Below are positions 1-7,632 of a stretch of DNA of 17,735 nt, one piece after another (within the stretch, counting starts at the first letter, position 1; every line of letters starts with the position of its first letter). This DNA comes from DASYYE01 sp035946955 (GTDB lineage: Bacteria > Actinomycetota > Actinomycetes > Streptosporangiales > Streptosporangiaceae), in contig DASYYE010000110.1 in the NCBI GenBank assembly GCA_035946955.1, forward strand, positions 1-17,735, given 5' to 3'. A program made the position numbers and the translations under genes. The notes below the pieces were generated by a model that did no database searches, was not told the origin of the DNA, and saw only the letters and a program-made list of their open reading frames with translations.

Positions 1-2765
1 TGGCCCAGGGCACGGGAGGCCGCCAGTGCCTCCCGGTGGCATTCGAGGGCTTCGGTGTGACGGCCCATGTCCCCATAGATCTGCCCGGTGCAGATCAGTG
101 CCGCGCCCTCGACATAGGAGGCGCCGATCTCATGGGCGATGTCGCGTGCCCGCCGGAAGTAGCCGAGTGCTTCCTGGTGGCTGCCTGGCTTGCCCGGGGC
201 GGAGTCGAAGCAGTCAGCGCCGAGGTCGAGCAGGGCGCCACATTCGCCGTGCTTGTCACCGAGGTCCTGCCATAGGCGCAGCGCCTGCTGGGAGCACTCG
301 ACCGCCTCCTCGTGCCGGCCGGTGACGGAATAGAACCTGCCGATGGTGACAAGGACCCTGGCCTCGCCATCGCGGTCGCCCGCCCGGCGGGCTGCTGCCA
401 GCGCGGTGGCTGAGTCGGCCACCCACGCGTCACCGGGCTTGAGGTTCATCAGCACCCGCCCGGCCACGACATGGAGTTTCCACACCATGTCGTCCTCGCC
501 GAGCCCGGCCGCCAGCCCGATCGCCGCCACCAGGCTGGCCTGCTGTGCCTCGCACCACCGCACGGCGTGCTCGTGCGAGTCGAAGTCCAGCGGCACGCAG
601 TACGGCGGCGGCTCGGCCAGCGGGATGTACCTGGCCCCTGGCGTCAGCAGCCGGTCCGCGGCGGCAACGGTGTGCAGGTACCAGGTGACGAGCCGCCGGG
701 TCGCCGCCGCGCGTGCCTGCTCGGTCTCGTCGGCACGTGCGCACTCGGCCGCGTAGATGCGGACCAGATCGTGGAACCGGTACCGTCCCGGCACGGCCGG
801 TGCCAGCAGGTGCATGCCAACCAGCACGCTGACCAGCCGCGCGGCGTCGCCCTGGGTGGCGGCAGCGAGGGCCGCCGCGGCTTCGACGCTGACCTCGGCG
901 CCCGGGTGCAGGCTCAGCAGCCGGAACATCCGCGCCACATCGGGCCTGAGTGCCTGGTAGGACCAGGAGAACACCGCCCGCACCGCGCTGTCCTCGTCAT
1001 CGTCGACGGTGAGCAGGTCAAGCCGGTCCTGCTCGGCAACGAGCTGGCCCGCCAGGTCAGCCAGGCGCAGCGCGGGCTTGTCGGCCAGGTGGTCAGCGGC
1101 GATCCGCAGGGCCAGGGGCAGGAACCCGCAACTGCGGGCGATCTCCCCCGCTGCCTGCGGTTCCGCGTCGAACCTCAGCGACCCCAGCGTGGCACGCAGC
1201 ACCAGGCTGGCCTCGGCCGCCGACAGCGACCCCAGGCTGAGACGGACCGCCCCTTCGCGGGCAGCCAGGCCGGCCAGGCGCCTGCGGCTGGTGACCAGCA
1301 CCAGGCACCCTGGCGAGCCAGGCAGCAGCGGACGCACCTGGCCCGTTGAGGCGGCGTTGTCGAGCAGGACCAGCATGCGCCTGCCGGCCAGCACAGACCG
1401 GTACATGGCGGTGAGCTCGTCCAGGTCAGCTTGCATTCGTGGCGGGTAGGCACCGAGGGCACGCAAGAACCCACGCAGCGCCTCGACCGGTGCCACGGCT
1501 GGCTGGCCCGGCCCGAACCCGCGCAGGTCCACATAGAGCTGGCCGTCGGGGAAGCGCTCGGCGAGCCGGTGCGCGGCGTGGACGGCCAGCGCCGTCTTGC
1601 CGACGCCACCGGTCCCGTCGACCACACACACCACCACCGCCTTGGCCGCCTGGTCCGCGAGGCCCGCCAGCACCGCGAGTTCCTGCTGACGGCCGGCGAA
1701 CCCGCCGGTGTCAGGGGGCAGCTGGCGTGGCACCGGCAGGGCCACTGCCGGGTGCGGCGGGGCCGCCGGGGTGGGGACCTCCTGACGCAGCAGCCTGACG
1801 TAGGCGTCGGCCACCTCGGGGCCCGGCCGGACGCCGAGTTCCTCGTCCAGCCGGTGGCGCAGTTCTTCGTACACGCCCAGGGCGGCGGCCTGGTCTCCGG
1901 CGCTCGCCAGCGCGACCATGAGCCGCGCGTGCACCCGCTCGTTCAATGGCTCACGTGCGGCCAGCGCCCTCAGTTCCGTGAGTACCTGGTCATGCAGGCC
2001 GGCTGCGGCAGCCGCCTGCGCGTACTCCTCCACGGCCGTGCTGCGCTGCCGGACGAGCCTGGTCACAGCCGGGTGGCTGGCCAGCAGGTCGAGGTCGGCG
2101 AGCGGGTCTCCCCGCCACAAGCCGAGCGCCCGCGCGAACCCGTCACAGGCCGCGACCGGGTCGCCTGCGGCGAACGCCCGGTGCGCCAGGCTGGCACTGC
2201 GCTCGAACTCGGACAGGTCGAGCTGCACGCTCTCGGCCCGCAGCCAGTAGCTGGCCCCGGTGGAACCGAGTAAAGCGTCGTCGGCCCGGGACGGCCGGTC
2301 CGGGTCCAGCAGGTGGCGCAGGCGGCTCACGTAGCTCTGCACGGTGCCGACCGCCGCTCGTGGCGGCCGGTTCCCCCACAGCATGTCGATGATGGCGTCA
2401 CGGTGCAGTGCCATGCCTTGCTGCAGGCACAGCAGCCCGAGCACTGCCCGCTGCCGGGCTGGCCCAAGCGGGATAGCCGAGCCTGCCCGCCACGCCTCGA
2501 GCGGGCCAAGGACACGCAACCGCAGCGCGGCTCCTGCTGGGCCGTCACCCGGCCGGGCGGAGCCCGCGACCCACTCCTCACCCAGGCCGAGCACACGGGC
2601 CAGCTGCCGCATTGACCCGGGGCGGGGGCGGGACGTCAGATCCTGCTCGAGGTCACGGACCGTGCCGACGGACAGGCCTGCCAGGTCGGCCAGTTGCTGC
2701 TGTGTCAGCCCAGCCGCGCGCCTGTGTTCACGCACCACCCTGCCCAGGCGGCCTGTAGTGGGCAT
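1..2765 (-). CDS. XRE-SARP-NB-ARC-TPR (AfsR-like) transcriptional regulator, C-terminus off the left edge
   Basis: Open minus-strand frame of at least 921 codons that runs off the left edge. The ATG at 2765 has AGGA six bases upstream, and an in-frame stop lies just beyond at 2784-2786. Domains in order: an XRE-type helix-turn-helix (about residues 5-40, GLTQQQLADLAGLSVGTV); an OmpR-like DNA-binding domain (about 80-175, with GTVQSYVSRLRHLLD); a BTAD domain (about 180-330); and NB-ARC with Walker A GTGGVGKT (Lys390), Walker B MLVLLDNAA, TSRRR, a GFLPLAL motif and HDLVRIYAAE. TPR-like repeats run to the edge. The family couples nucleotide-dependent self-assembly to activation of secondary-metabolism or developmental promoters. 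Leu165 is encoded by TTA (complement of 2271-2273), which suggests bldA-type translational control. It is divergent from the LuxR gene at 2954. The target genes are unknown. Confidence 0.9.
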   Translation of the reverse strand, partial: MPTTGRLGRVVREHRRAAGLTQQQLADLAGLSVGTVRDLEQDLTSRPRPGSMRQLARVLGLGEEWVAGSARPGDGPAGAALRLRVLGPLEAWRAGSAIPLGPARQRAVLGLLCLQQGMALHRDAIIDMLWGNRPPRAAVGTVQSYVSRLRHLLDPDRPSRADDALLGSTGASYWLRAESVQLDLSEFERSASLAHRAFAAGDPVAACDGFARALGLWRGDPLADLDLLASHPAVTRLVRQRSTAVEEYAQAAAAAGLHDQVLTELRALAAREPLNERVHARLMVALASAGDQAAALGVYEELRHRLDEELGVRPGPEVADAYVRLLRQEVPTPAAPPHPAVALPVPRQLPPDTGGFAGRQQELAVLAGLADQAAKAVVVCVVDGTGGVGKTALAVHAAHRLAERFPDGQLYVDLRGFGPGQPAVAPVEALRGFLRALGAYPPRMQADLDELTAMYRSVLAGRRMLVLLDNAASTGQVRPLLPGSPGCLVLVTSRRRLAGLAAREGAVRLSLGSLSAAEASLVLRATLGSLRFDAEPQAAGEIARSCGFLPLALRIAADHLADKPALRLADLAGQLVAEQDRLDLLTVDDDEDSAVRAVFSWSYQALRPDVARMFRLLSLHPGAEVSVEAAAALAAATQGDAARLVSVLVGMHLLAPAVPGRYRFHDLVRIYAAECARADETEQARAAATRRLVTWYLHTVAAADRLLTPGARYIPLAEPPPYCVPLDFDSHEHAVRWCEAQQASLVAAIGLAAGLGEDDMVWKLHVVAGRVLMNLKPGDAWVADSATALAAARRAGDRDGEARVLVTIGRFYSVTGRHEEAVECSQQALRLWQDLGDKHGECGALLDLGADCFDSAPGKPGSHQEALGYFRRARDIAHEIGASYVEGAALICTGQIYGDMGRHTEALECHREALAASRALG

Positions 2766-2953
2766 GACGTTCCTGTAGTCCACTCAGGTAGCCCTGCCTT
2801 GTCTGTGCGGCCCTGACCAGGCCGGTCAGATCCTCCTCCGCACGTCAGGACTACGAAATCTCCGGTCAGCAGATGACAAGCCTTTCTCAAGACGCCCATT
2901 CTACGCTCGCGTACAAGGGGTGCTCAGGAGCGAGATTCGGGGAGCTGATAGCA
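2766..2953. promoter_or_regulatory. Divergent promoter region between the SARP and LuxR regulators
   Basis: This is 188 bp between two divergent regulator starts, so it must hold both promoters. An inverted repeat CTGACC-5-GGTCAG lies at 2813-2829. The half-site CCGGTCAG occurs twice, at 2822-2829 and 2862-2869, 40 bp apart, as expected of an operator bound on one DNA face. A second pair, GTAGTCC (2775-2781) and GGACTAC (near 2848), is inverted about 65 bp apart. GGGGAG at 2939-2944 is the ribosome-binding site of the plus-strand gene. No convincing -35/-10 pair was seen. Calling these repeats binding sites is inference. Confidence 0.5.
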
Positions 2954-3736
2954 GTGGACCAGCTGGGAGTCTTTGACATCGACCAGGACGTAGAGCGCGT
3001 GTACCTGGCGATGCTCGAGCACTCGGCGGCCGACGTCTTTGGCGTGGACGCGATCCGCACGGAGCTCGAACAGCTCTCGTGCACGGCGCGGGCCGAGGTG
3101 CTCACCTTGGCGCGCCGAGGTGGCCCCGCGGCAGGGCCGACGGAACAGTGGGACCTCCTACGCGAGCTCCCGCTCGCCCGTGGCGTGACCGTCCGCACGA
3201 TCCACGCCGAGAGCATCCGCAACGACCCAGCGGCAGTTGCCCGCGCCCGCCGGGCGGTGCAGCTCGGCGCGCAGGTCCGCACGATGCCCCTGCTGCCGCT
3301 GTGGATGGAGGTCGTCGACCGTGAAGTGGCCGTACTGCCCATTGTCGCGGCGTCCGGCGCACCCGGTATCACCGTGGTGCGCAGCCCCCAGGTCGTCGAG
3401 GCGTTCGCCACACTGTTCGACCACTTCTGGGCTGGTGCCAGGCAACTCGACCAAGCGGTGCAACGCGGCCAGGACGGTCTCACCGCGCAGGAAGCCTCGC
3501 TGCTCCGCCTCCTCTCGCAGGGCGACACCGACCACGTGATCGCACGCAAGCTCGGTGTCTCCGCGCGCACGGTCGGCCGGGTGGTGTCCGACCTCATGTC
3601 ACGACTGGGAGCACAGAGCCGTTTCCAGGCAGGGATGCGGGCATCCGAACTCGGGTGGCTGACAGGTCCGGTCCCCGCTCCATCTGCCCAGGAGCGGGGA
3701 CGGGCCAGGCAGCGGCGGTCGCTCGGCGCTGCCTAG
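2954..3736 (+). CDS. LuxR-type HTH regulator with TrmB/PLD-like sensor region
   Basis: 260 aa from a GTG at 2954, chosen because GGGGAG sits nine bases upstream; an in-frame ATG at 2873 has no ribosome-binding site. The C-terminal LuxR-type helix-turn-helix spans about residues 176-235 (LTAQEASLLRLLSQG, then ARKLGVSARTVGRVVSDLM). The N-terminus (LGVFDIDQDVERVYLAML) resembles a TrmB-type winged helix. The middle (RARRAVQLGAQVRTMPLLPL, then VVDREVAVLPI) resembles the phospholipase-D-like ligand region of actinomycete TrmB/LuxR regulators. There is no receiver domain, so it is probably a one-component sensor. It diverges from the SARP gene and converges on the acyl-CoA dehydrogenase. The ligand and targets are unknown. 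Confidence 0.85.
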   Translation: MDQLGVFDIDQDVERVYLAMLEHSAADVFGVDAIRTELEQLSCTARAEVLTLARRGGPAAGPTEQWDLLRELPLARGVTVRTIHAESIRNDPAAVARARRAVQLGAQVRTMPLLPLWMEVVDREVAVLPIVAASGAPGITVVRSPQVVEAFATLFDHFWAGARQLDQAVQRGQDGLTAQEASLLRLLSQGDTDHVIARKLGVSARTVGRVVSDLMSRLGAQSRFQAGMRASELGWLTGPVPAPSAQERGRARQRRSLGAA

Positions 3737-3762
3737 CGCGTGTCCACCCTTAGGTGAACGCG
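3737..3762. terminator. Possible bidirectional terminator hairpin between convergent genes
   Basis: The luxR-type and acyl-CoA dehydrogenase genes converge with 13 bp between their stop codons. CGCGTGTCCACC (3737-3748) can pair with GGTGAACGCG (3753-3762) around a four-base loop, with a small bulge. The right arm lies in the last dehydrogenase codons. There is no U-tract, which is common for actinomycete terminators. The stem is short and imperfect. Confidence 0.35.
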
Positions 3763-4937
3763 CTGATGCCGGTGATGTCGCGGCCGACGATCAGCGTCTG
3801 CATGGTCTCGGTGCCCTCGAAGGTGTGGATAGCCTCCAGGTCGGCCATGTGCCTGATGACGTGGTTGTCCAGGAGTATGCCGTTACCGCCGAGCATGTCC
3901 CGGGCGTCGGCGACCAGCAGCCGGGCCTTGCGGGTGTTGTGCATCTTGGCCAGTCCGGCGACGGTGGCACTGAGCCGGCCCGCATCCGCCAGCCGCCCGA
4001 TCTGCATGCAGTAGAGCTGCATGGCGGTCAGGTCGGCCAGCATGGACACCAGCCGTTGCTGGATGATCTGGAAGCTCGCCAGCGTCTTGCCGAACTGACG
4101 GCGGCTGGTGGCATAGCGCAGTGCGGCGTCAAAGGCGGACGTGGCGTGCCCCAGCGCGGCCCAGGCACAGGTGCTCCGGGTCTCGGCCAGCACTTTCGAC
4201 GTGTCGGCGAAGCTGCGCGCGCCCGGCAGCCGGTTCTCGGCGGGCACCCGGACATTGTCCAGAGCGATGTCGGCCTGCCAGACCGCGCGGAGCGAGGCCT
4301 TCCCCGCGATGGGCTCGGCCTGGTAGCCGGGTGAGCCGCGCTCGACCACGAACCCACCCACCTTGCCCGTTTCCGTGTCGCGTGCCCAGACGACGACCAG
4401 GTCCGCGAGTGTACCCAGGCCGATCCAGCGCTTGCGGCCGTTGAGCACCCAGCCGTCGCCGTCGGGAGTGGCCGAGGTCTCCAGGCCGACCGAGTCGGAG
4501 CCGTGGTCGGGCTCGGTGAGCGCGAACGCGCCGAGCAGCTCCATGCGTGCCATGGCGGGCAGCCACCGCTGCTTCTGCTCGTCCGAACCACACAGCGCGA
4601 TCGCACGCATCGCCAGGCCCGAGTGCACCCCGAGAGTGACCCCGAGGCTGCCGTCCCCGCGGTGGAGCTCCATGGTGACCAGCCCACAGGCCAGCGGGCT
4701 CATCCCAGGGCAGCCGTAGCCGGTGATGTCCTCACCCACGATGCCGAGGCCGGGCAGGCGGCGGATCAGCGGCCAGGGGATCTCGGCGCGCTCCCAGTAG
4801 CCGCCGGCAACGGGGATGACCTCCTCGTCAACGAACCTGCGTACGGTCATGAACGCCGACCACTGGTCATCGGTGAACTGCTCGCGGACGGAGAAGAAGT
4901 CCGTGCCCAGGGCCTGGCCCAGTGCGCCGTTCGTCAT
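3750..4937 (-). CDS. Acyl-CoA dehydrogenase, glutaryl-CoA dehydrogenase-like subgroup
   Basis: 395 aa, full length for the FAD-dependent acyl-CoA dehydrogenase family, which makes the trans-2,3 double bond in acyl-CoA and passes electrons to ETF. FAD/substrate motifs are seen at LTEPDHGSD (140-148) and WIGLGTLADL (171-180). QFGKTLASFQ (281-290) and RDMLGGNGI (346-354) are also family motifs. Glu374 in HTFEGT is the expected catalytic base. Overall it resembles glutaryl-CoA dehydrogenase (C-terminus IVGRDITGISAF). By my alignment, however, the arginine that binds the glutaryl carboxylate is Gly99, so a decarboxylating glutaryl-CoA role is unlikely and a neutral acyl-CoA substrate fits better. 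Its ATG overlaps the phaZ stop (ATGA), so it is translated as the last gene of the PHA operon. It may link released storage monomers to beta-oxidation (inference). Confidence 0.92.
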   Translation of the reverse strand: MTNGALGQALGTDFFSVREQFTDDQWSAFMTVRRFVDEEVIPVAGGYWERAEIPWPLIRRLPGLGIVGEDITGYGCPGMSPLACGLVTMELHRGDGSLGVTLGVHSGLAMRAIALCGSDEQKQRWLPAMARMELLGAFALTEPDHGSDSVGLETSATPDGDGWVLNGRKRWIGLGTLADLVVVWARDTETGKVGGFVVERGSPGYQAEPIAGKASLRAVWQADIALDNVRVPAENRLPGARSFADTSKVLAETRSTCAWAALGHATSAFDAALRYATSRRQFGKTLASFQIIQQRLVSMLADLTAMQLYCMQIGRLADAGRLSATVAGLAKMHNTRKARLLVADARDMLGGNGILLDNHVIRHMADLEAIHTFEGTETMQTLIVGRDITGISAFT

Positions 4938-5737
4938 CGGGCTCCCCTGCGCATCTCATCGAGGAAACTTTCGACCACCGGGGCGAGCCGGTGGGGGTCG
5001 GCGATCAGGTCGAGGTGCCCGCCGTGGTAGACGTGCAGCTTCGAACCCCGGATCAGCCGGTGCATGAGGTGGGCGTTGACGAGCGGGACCAGCGGGTCGT
5101 CGTCGCCGGCCAGTACCAGCGTCGGCTGGCGCAGCAGTGGGAGCCACGGCAGGCTGGTCCAGCCTGCGCCCGCCAGCAACTGGTAGTAGTAGCCGCGGCG
5201 GGGGCCACCCCGGCTCGCCGCGTGCAGCAGTTCGGCGGCTCGCCGCGGGTTGGCACGCATGCTCCCGCCGTAGATCTCCCCAGCGACGCTGGCCGCATAG
5301 TCGGCGTCGAAATGACGGCGTGGCGTGACCATGTGCCGCAGCACCCGTGGGCGGCCCGGCACGATGACCGAGCCGGTGCCGGTGGCCACCAGGACGAGGC
5401 GGCGCACCCGGTCCCCGCGCGAGAAGGCGAACTGCTGTGCGAGGCCACCGCCCCAGGAGATGCCCAGCACGTCGGCCTGAGCGTGCCCAAGGGTGTCGAG
5501 CAGGTCCGCGAGCAACACCGGGAGCGTCGTCATGTGGTAGGGAACCAACGGCACGGGTGACCCGCCGACGCCCGGTACGTCGAACCGGATGACCTCACGC
5601 CGTGGGTCGAGTGCATCCACGAATGGCTGGAGGAGCTCCAGGCTGGCGCCCACGCCGTTGCACAGCAGCAGCGGGGGCACCGCCGGGTCCCCCGCCCGGA
5701 CAGCCACCTTCAGCTCCCGGCCACGGACGGTGACCAT
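4934..5737 (-). CDS. phaZ: Intracellular poly(3-hydroxyalkanoate) depolymerase, alpha/beta hydrolase
   Basis: 267 aa from the ATG at 5737, preceded by GAGGA seven bases upstream and matching the usual length of Pseudomonas-type intracellular medium-chain-length PHA depolymerases. Recognised family stretches are LLLCNGVGASLELLQPFV, FDVPGVGGSPVP, LGISWGGGLAQQFA and PTLVLAGDDDPLVPL. The inferred triad is Ser94 (GISWGG), Asp214 (GDDDP) and His241 (GGHLDL). It hydrolyses storage polyester to hydroxyacids at the granule surface. An in-frame ATG at 5935 overlapping the phaC stop (ATGA) would add 66 very basic, Trp/Arg-rich residues. It has a weak ribosome-binding site and no counterpart in the family as I recall it. 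The 3' end overlaps the acyl-CoA dehydrogenase start by four bases. The family call is firm; the start is less so. Confidence 0.88.
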   Translation of the reverse strand: MVTVRGRELKVAVRAGDPAVPPLLLCNGVGASLELLQPFVDALDPRREVIRFDVPGVGGSPVPLVPYHMTTLPVLLADLLDTLGHAQADVLGISWGGGLAQQFAFSRGDRVRRLVLVATGTGSVIVPGRPRVLRHMVTPRRHFDADYAASVAGEIYGGSMRANPRRAAELLHAASRGGPRRGYYYQLLAGAGWTSLPWLPLLRQPTLVLAGDDDPLVPLVNAHLMHRLIRGSKLHVYHGGHLDLIADPHRLAPVVESFLDEMRRGAR

Positions 5738-5931
5738 CCGGGTGTCCTCAGCGCCCACGCGCCGGTTCCGCGGTGTACGTGACGTAATGGCCACAAGGTA
5801 TGCCCTGCCCCGTCGGCGGCGCCACCAGCGCAGCGGGGCCAGCCGCGAGGAAGCCTTGTGGACCCTGCCCTTCTTCGGCCAGGACCGTCTGGGCCCGTCT
5901 GCCAGCAGCATCGGGCCGGTACCTCCAGGGA
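5738..5931. promoter_or_regulatory. phaC-phaZ spacer with candidate operator palindrome
   Basis: If phaZ starts at 5737, this 194-bp spacer is the only sizeable gap in an otherwise overlapping operon. It contains the perfect palindrome TACGTGACGTA at 5776-5786, 39 bp upstream of the phaZ ATG and in a locally AT-richer stretch. That would suit an internal promoter or operator giving separate control of depolymerisation. It is equally possible that the stretch is translated as a basic N-terminal extension of PhaZ. No clear -35/-10 pair was identified. Confidence 0.35.
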
Positions 5932-7632
5932 TCATTTCTGTCTCACGTAAGCGCCGGGAGCGGGGTCACTCGGCTGGTGCTTGCGGCTGCCCAGCCTCGT
6001 TCGTGCCTTGCGCGCCGCACCGCTGTGGGCCTGCACCCACTGGGCCCAGTGGCCCCACCAGGTACCCTGGTGGGTCTCGGCCGCCATGAGCCAGGCGTCG
6101 GCGTCGGCTGCCGGGGCGGGACCGGTGCGGTAGCGCGACTTGGGGTTCCCGGGCGGGTTCACCAGGTGCTGGATGTGCCCACCGCCGGAGAGCACGAAGG
6201 TCGCCTCCCCGCCCAGCAGTTGGGTGGTCTGGTACGCGGCACGCCAGGGCACCAGGTGGTCGGTCTCCGCCCCGAAGACGTAGGCGGGGACGGCGACCTT
6301 GGCCAGGTCCACCGACGTGCCCAGCAGGGTCATGCCGCCGGGGACGGCCAGCAGGTTCTCCTCGCCGAGGCGCAGCAGCTGCCGCGCCGCCTCCCCGGGC
6401 AGGCGGGTGGTGTCGGCGTTCCAGGCGAGGATGTCGAACGCGGGCGGGTCCTGGCCCATGAGGTAGTTGTTGACCCAGTAGTTCCACACCAGCTCGCCAG
6501 GGCGCAGCCAGGAGAAAGCCCCCGCGATGTCGCGGCCGTCCACCACCTTGGTGGCCCTGGTCACGAACCTGGCCAGGCCCGGCAGCGGCGCGGCGACCGC
6601 CAGCCCGGCGACACTGGGCACCGACATGTCGAGCTGGCTGACACCGAAGCAGGAGTAGGCGACCCGGTCGTCGCCCCGGGCGGCCAGGTGAGCCAGTAGC
6701 GCGGCGAGCAGTTGCCCGCCCGCGCACAGTCCCATGGTGCCGACCTGGTCGCTGCCGCTGATCTCGGCGACCGCGTCGACCGCCTCCAGCAGTGCGGTGG
6801 CGTAGGTGTCGAGGTCCCAGCCGGCCTGTTCACGGCCCGGGTTGCGCCAGCTCGTGACGAACACACCGATGCCCTGGCTGACCGCATATTCGATGAAGCT
6901 GCGGCCCGGAGCCAGGTCGAGAATGTAGAACCGGTTGATCAGCGACCACACGATGAGCAGTGGCACGGTGTGCACCTGCGGTGTCGTGGGCGCATACTGG
7001 ATGATCTCCACGACCTCGTTGCGGAACACGACCGCGCCAGGGCTCGCGCCGATGTTCTCGCCGAGCTGGAACGGCCGGGTGTCCACCTGGCTGGGGGTCC
7101 GCCGGCCCGCCCGCACGTCAGCGGCCAGGTTCCGGGCGCCACGGACCAGGCTGAGGCCGCCGGTGTCAAAGGCGTGCTTGAGCGCAGCCGGGTTACCGGG
7201 CAGCGTGTTCGTGGGGGCCATGGCGGTGGTCAGCATGGCGGCGGCCAGCTTCGCCCGCTGGGAGGTCCGCCAGTCCACGTCCGCGTTCTCGACCGCATCG
7301 TTGATCGCGTTCTCGGTCGCCAGGTAGGCCTGCCCGAGCCGGCGGTAGAACGGGTTCTCCTGCCAGGCTGGGTCGGTGAAGCGGCGGTCGCCACGGGCCG
7401 GGGTGCGGACGGCCCGGCCCGCCGCGGCGTCACCGAGTTCGCGCGCCAGGCTCTCCGCCCGGGCCATGATGTCCGGGTTGTGGGCAAGCGCACTGACCAG
7501 CGCGGCAGCGGCCTGCCCGGTCCGGACCCGCCCGGTGGCGATGCCCGCGTTCAGCGCGCTGGCGGCGGCGTCGCCGACTGCCTGGACGGCGGCGCTGGCC
7601 TCGCCAGCCAGTGCATCCTTGACCGGGCTCAT
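5932..7632 (-). CDS. phaC: Class II-like poly(3-hydroxyalkanoate) synthase
   Basis: 566 aa, the usual size for class I/II PHA synthases, which polymerise (R)-3-hydroxyacyl-CoA on granules with release of CoA. The lipase-like box is GLCAGG with nucleophile Cys303. Asp458 (GAETDHLVPW) and His486 (GGGHIQHL) complete the triad. Many stretches match Pseudomonas medium-chain-length synthases as I recall them: GAVVFRNEVVEIIQY, VTSWRNP (259-265), WNYWVNNYLMG (383-393), PPAFDILAWN, DTTRLPG and the C-terminal PGAYVRQK. The first 50 residues or so are Ala-rich and helical, possibly granule-associating. The ATG at 7632 overlaps the ligase stop (ATGA), indicating coupling. No phasin, PhaR, PhaA/B or PhaJ gene is in the window, so monomer supply must come from elsewhere or from beta-oxidation. 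A medium-chain preference is inferred from the class II likeness only. Confidence 0.95.
   Translation of the reverse strand: MSPVKDALAGEASAAVQAVGDAAASALNAGIATGRVRTGQAAAALVSALAHNPDIMARAESLARELGDAAAGRAVRTPARGDRRFTDPAWQENPFYRRLGQAYLATENAINDAVENADVDWRTSQRAKLAAAMLTTAMAPTNTLPGNPAALKHAFDTGGLSLVRGARNLAADVRAGRRTPSQVDTRPFQLGENIGASPGAVVFRNEVVEIIQYAPTTPQVHTVPLLIVWSLINRFYILDLAPGRSFIEYAVSQGIGVFVTSWRNPGREQAGWDLDTYATALLEAVDAVAEISGSDQVGTMGLCAGGQLLAALLAHLAARGDDRVAYSCFGVSQLDMSVPSVAGLAVAAPLPGLARFVTRATKVVDGRDIAGAFSWLRPGELVWNYWVNNYLMGQDPPAFDILAWNADTTRLPGEAARQLLRLGEENLLAVPGGMTLLGTSVDLAKVAVPAYVFGAETDHLVPWRAAYQTTQLLGGEATFVLSGGGHIQHLVNPPGNPKSRYRTGPAPAADADAWLMAAETHQGTWWGHWAQWVQAHSGAARKARTRLGSRKHQPSDPAPGAYVRQK

Noticed and set aside
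471..2273. Long plus-strand frames over the SARP gene
   Set aside because: They lie opposite clear NB-ARC and BTAD motifs, have no ribosome-binding sites and carry the composition of reverse-frame shadows.
4028..4687. 219-aa minus-strand frame within the acyl-CoA dehydrogenase
   Set aside because: It is a shifted-frame shadow, Arg/Ser/Pro-rich, with no start context. The main frame holds every dehydrogenase motif without interruption.
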